From NCBI GenBank assembly GCA_002502365.1, contig DAOJ01000035.1:951-7614 (forward strand): DNA of 6,664 nt, given 5' to 3'. This DNA is from Euryarchaeota archaeon UBA106. Its GTDB lineage: Archaea; Thermoplasmatota; Poseidoniia; Poseidoniales; Thalassarchaeaceae. The number at the start of each line of letters is the position of its first letter. Position 1 is the stretch's first letter. This document shows, piece by piece, positions 4,437 through 6,664 of this stretch. Under the pieces are notes generated by a model, which was not told the DNA's origin, ran no database searches, and saw only the letters and a program-made list of their open reading frames with translations. The position numbers and the translations under genes were made by a program.

Positions 4437-6491
4437 CAAGACTCTGATTCGGGGCGAACTCCTGAGGAAATTTGGTCTGAGGAATACGCATTTCAAGTAT
4501 ACCCATGGGGTGGTGACGAGAAAGCACAGTTTACAGAATATCACGATTATTTTTCAATGAAGAACAGGATGCAATTTCTTGCAGATCGTAATCCAGAGAT
4601 AGTTTCATTCCATGAGGGTCTATTGGGAGGGGTCAATGCTCGTGGAAATGAAATGACTATTGATGACTACAAGGGATGGCATTACCAACATCCTAGTCCA
4701 TGGGTAAAAATTACTGCAAATGTGCAGGGTGGGGAATATAATGAGTTTAACGACGACTATGGAAATTATGCCGATAGGCCCGACGTTATGCTAGTAGGTG
4801 CTCATCATTCTAGGGAATGGATGTCCTATGAGGTGCCGATGTTATTTTTAGAGACCATGGTCCATTATTATGGTCAAGCGGGAATTGACAATGATGGAGA
4901 TGGACTAATTGATGAGGATTGGTGGGACGGTATAGACAATGATGGAGACTGTGCCTTACTCAACTCTTCAATGCAGGACTCCAATCAGGATGGAACACCC
5001 TGCGGCCCAGGAGATCTCGGTGTCGACGAAGACTTCTCTGAGAGTTTTATTACAGAAATGATTGACACTCGAGAAATCTACCTTATACCTATGCTAAATG
5101 TAGATGGTGTAAGATATGACAGAGAAGTGTTTTGCGGTGAAGAGGCATATGACGGATGTGATTCTGACTCTCCAGGTTGGAGAAAGAATTTGAGGGATAA
5201 TACATTAACAGGAGTAACTCCAATTCCAGATACTGACGAAGAGGTTAACGAGGGCTGTGATGGAGTAGATCTGAACAGGAATTACCAATTCGAATGGGGC
5301 CTATTGATTGGAGTTACACCAGTTCCAGGGGTCTGTACCTTTGGAGATCCGGACTTTGCTCAGACATACCCAGGTCCTTTGGATACGGTTGACAACGATG
5401 GTGATGGTAGAATAAATGAAGACCACGTTGATGGAGTAGATGACGATGGAGACGGCTTGATAGACGAGGATTGGATTGGAGGAAACAGTGAACCCGAGAC
5501 CAAATTCATTCAGGATTTAACAGAGATGAATGATGATGATGGTGATGGAGCCTCTGATTTCAAAACCACACTATCATGGCATTCATATTCTGAGTTAGTT
5601 TTGTGGCCATGGGGTCATTGCAATAACTGTGAAACTCCTGATGATGAATATATGGTCTACCACGGCAAAATAATGGGAGAGATGACTGATTATGAAGCAA
5701 TACAAGCATCTGATTTTTATCCAGTCCAAGGGGATTTTTGCGACTGGCATTATGGAGTCCACCGTTCCTATTGCTACACTATTGAAATTGGAAATAATTT
5801 CCATGAACAACCCGAAGATATCAAGCACATCGCAAACAGAAACCTCGGTGTTCCATTCTACATGATTGAGATTGCTGATGATCCGAGGTACAGAGCAATA
5901 GTGGGTATTGAAAACACTACGACTAATCAATGGTTAGAATCTCCAGACGATATTGTTGTACCATCAAAAGGAGACATCCCAATTGGATTCTGTTTGGAAG
6001 ACTCATTTCCATATACTGTCGACACTAACTATACCCATCTCATGTGGAGATTCGTTGAACCAACAAGGCAACAGAATGACTACGGTCCTACAGAATGGGT
6101 AGATGTGTCTTGGAAGATGTCTCCATTTATTGAGAAAAATGAGGATTGTATTTTGCTAGATGGAACAAATGGAACTAAGCTCGAGAGCCATTTACCTCTA
6201 CCCGATACTTCCGTTGGAAAGATACACTACAAGGCGATGTTGGGTACTACGAATGGAGCCTTTCCTTTCACATATCCAACAATTGAAGATGGTGGAAACT
6301 ACTACGAATTATCAATTCCTTACAGAGCACCATTTGGTTCAGGAATAATGGCATTATTGATGTTCGCATTCATCGCCACTATGGTTTGGGGCGGGCTTGG
6401 ATTTGCATTACGCGCAATGTTTGATGATGAAGGAGTAGTCATTGGTTTACCTGACGATCAGAGCGACCTAATCGATCAGGAGGACTCTTGA
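4305..6491 (+). CDS. Secreted, membrane-anchored M14 zinc carboxypeptidase with inserted calcium-type loops
   Basis: This metallopeptidase (728 residues) should trim C-terminal residues from peptides outside the cell. A Sec signal peptide spans 1-44 (ARR, then a hydrophobic core from 19, ending VQA before Gln45). The catalytic domain runs from about 75 to 525. In carboxypeptidase A terms, the zinc ligands are His168 and Glu171 (GAHHSREW) and His426 (WHSYS). Arg170, Asn324-Arg325 (GVDLNRNY) and Tyr472 fit the substrate site, and Glu494 (YTIEIGN) is the general base. Tyr472 and Glu494 are 22 residues apart, as in carboxypeptidase A. Two insertions carry DNDGDG loops. Residues 530-670 look like a beta-rich domain I cannot name. 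A membrane segment at about 680-702 is followed by Arg703 and an acidic cytoplasmic tail. Twelve Cys after the signal peptide suggest disulfides. The ATG at 4305 is chosen because the signal peptide begins there and ACAGG lies 8 bases upstream; a TTG at 4260 would run through the intergenic hairpins. Confidence 0.93.
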   Translation: MAVSNSSLTSKEVYQARRIPAIALVLPILLSISAPITMVAPVQAQDSDSGRTPEEIWSEEYAFQVYPWGGDEKAQFTEYHDYFSMKNRMQFLADRNPEIVSFHEGLLGGVNARGNEMTIDDYKGWHYQHPSPWVKITANVQGGEYNEFNDDYGNYADRPDVMLVGAHHSREWMSYEVPMLFLETMVHYYGQAGIDNDGDGLIDEDWWDGIDNDGDCALLNSSMQDSNQDGTPCGPGDLGVDEDFSESFITEMIDTREIYLIPMLNVDGVRYDREVFCGEEAYDGCDSDSPGWRKNLRDNTLTGVTPIPDTDEEVNEGCDGVDLNRNYQFEWGLLIGVTPVPGVCTFGDPDFAQTYPGPLDTVDNDGDGRINEDHVDGVDDDGDGLIDEDWIGGNSEPETKFIQDLTEMNDDDGDGASDFKTTLSWHSYSELVLWPWGHCNNCETPDDEYMVYHGKIMGEMTDYEAIQASDFYPVQGDFCDWHYGVHRSYCYTIEIGNNFHEQPEDIKHIANRNLGVPFYMIEIADDPRYRAIVGIENTTTNQWLESPDDIVVPSKGDIPIGFCLEDSFPYTVDTNYTHLMWRFVEPTRQQNDYGPTEWVDVSWKMSPFIEKNEDCILLDGTNGTKLESHLPLPDTSVGKIHYKAMLGTTNGAFPFTYPTIEDGGNYYELSIPYRAPFGSGIMALLMFAFIATMVWGGLGFALRAMFDDEGVVIGLPDDQSDLIDQEDS
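4887..4964 (+). repeat. First cluster of acidic calcium-type loops within the M14 domain
   Basis: Residues 195-220 hold two loops, DNDGDGLIDED (195-205) and DNDGDCALLN (211-220), followed by a looser DSNQDG at 225-230. The D-x-D-G-D-G spacing is that of EF-hand, dockerin or thrombospondin-3 calcium loops. The cluster sits between the HSRE zinc motif and the Asn-Arg substrate motif. It accounts for much of the 156-residue gap between His168 and Asn324, against 75 in carboxypeptidase A. Confidence 0.75.
5391..5471 (+). repeat. Second cluster of acidic calcium-type loops within the M14 domain
   Basis: Residues 363-389 hold DNDGDGRINED (363-373) and DDDGDGLIDED (379-389), spaced 16 residues apart like the first pair (195 and 211). 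They lie between the Asn-Arg motif and the third zinc ligand His426. The equal spacing suggests duplication of a two-loop unit. Confidence 0.75.
5532..5558 (+). repeat. Single acidic calcium-type loop just before the third zinc ligand
   Basis: Residues 410-418 read DDDGDGASD, eight residues before His426 of the WHSYS motif. It matches the loops at 195 and 379 in its D-x-D-G-D-G core but lacks the IDED ending. Confidence 0.6.
6478..6483 (+). promoter_or_regulatory. Strong ribosome binding site of the symporter gene
   Basis: AGGAGG lies 7 bases before the ATG at 6491, inside the last codons of the peptidase gene. It is the best Shine-Dalgarno match in the window and fixes the symporter start at the one-base stop/start overlap. 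Confidence 0.8.
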
Positions 6492-6664
6492 TGGCCGAAG
6501 AAGGCTCTGACCAGTTTAGTGGGCGACTAGGTCTTATTTTCGCTACCATAGGAGCAGCGATTGGTACAGGAAATATTTGGCGCTTCCCAAGAATGGTAGG
6601 TGCAAATGGAGGAGGTTCTTTCCTTGTCCCATGGTTGATTTTCCTTTTTCTTTGGTCCATTCCT
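6491..6664 (+). CDS. Sodium-dependent transporter of the SNF/NSS (LeuT-type) family, N-terminal fragment
   Basis: The first 58 residues of a neurotransmitter:sodium symporter family protein are present; the frame runs off the right edge (a full member has about 450-550 residues). FSGRLGLIFATIGAAIGTGN (9-28) and IWRFPRMVGANGGGSF (29-44) match the unwound first membrane helix and the NGGGAF loop of LeuT. Asn28 corresponds to the sodium- and substrate-site Asn27 and Arg31 to the extracellular-gate Arg30. The second helix begins at FLVPWLIF. Bacterial and archaeal members mostly import amino acids with sodium; the substrate cannot be read from this fragment. The ATG overlaps the last base of the peptidase stop codon, so the two are translationally coupled and share a transcript. 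Confidence 0.92.
   Translation, partial: MAEEGSDQFSGRLGLIFATIGAAIGTGNIWRFPRMVGANGGGSFLVPWLIFLFLWSIP

Noticed and set aside
4887..5558. Low-complexity Asp/Gly repeats as a frameshift or assembly artefact
   Set aside because: The frame stays open with intact catalytic motifs before, between and after the loops, so they are genuine insertions.
5595..5930. Minus-strand open frame opposite the peptidase
   Set aside because: It is antisense to conserved M14 active-site motifs and carries no family signature.
6439..6660. Minus-strand open frame at the right edge
   Set aside because: It is opposite the peptidase tail and the conserved symporter N-terminus; the symporter motifs show the plus strand is coding.

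Overview
The window looks like chromosome from a marine planktonic archaeon, most likely a Marine Group II euryarchaeon (Poseidoniales). This is an inference. The clues are a cis-prenyltransferase with the GNRR active-site form usual in archaea and eukaryotes, AT-rich compact coding with overlapping gene ends, mixed Shine-Dalgarno and apparently leaderless starts, and a large secreted, membrane-anchored M14 peptidase next to a sodium-coupled transporter. There is no rRNA, tRNA or other decisive marker, so the assignment is tentative.

Layout. Positions 1-1102 (minus strand) hold a HAD-family phosphatase followed by uppS, which runs off the left edge without its C-terminal part. Divergent from these, and starting where the HAD gene starts, is a plus-strand gene (1101-2474) for a protein I do not recognise. 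It has two C-terminal membrane segments and a central region that faintly resembles a degenerate APH/Bud32-type kinase. It runs tail-to-tail, with a 10-base overlap, into a minus-strand pair: an MscS-family channel (3089-4204) followed 18 bases later by a short 2,3-bisphosphoglycerate-dependent phosphoglycerate mutase (2465-3070). A 100-base divergent intergenic region with a 7-bp inverted repeat separates the channel from a plus-strand pair: a 728-residue M14 zinc carboxypeptidase (4305-6491) and, overlapping it by one base, a partial SNF/NSS-family sodium symporter (6491 to the right edge).

How the genes may work together. The peptidase has a signal peptide, complete M14 catalytic residues, acidic calcium-type loops inserted into the catalytic domain, twelve cysteines and a C-terminal membrane anchor. 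It therefore should cut peptides on the outer cell face. The symporter gene is translationally coupled to it, which suggests import of the released amino acids with sodium. The HAD-uppS pair is probably lipid-carrier metabolism: the HAD resembles the phosphatase domain found fused to UbiA-type prenyltransferases, and uppS makes long polyprenyl diphosphates. I saw no CRISPR array, insertion sequence, phage gene or RNA gene. Every stretch longer than 300 bases is covered by a gene.
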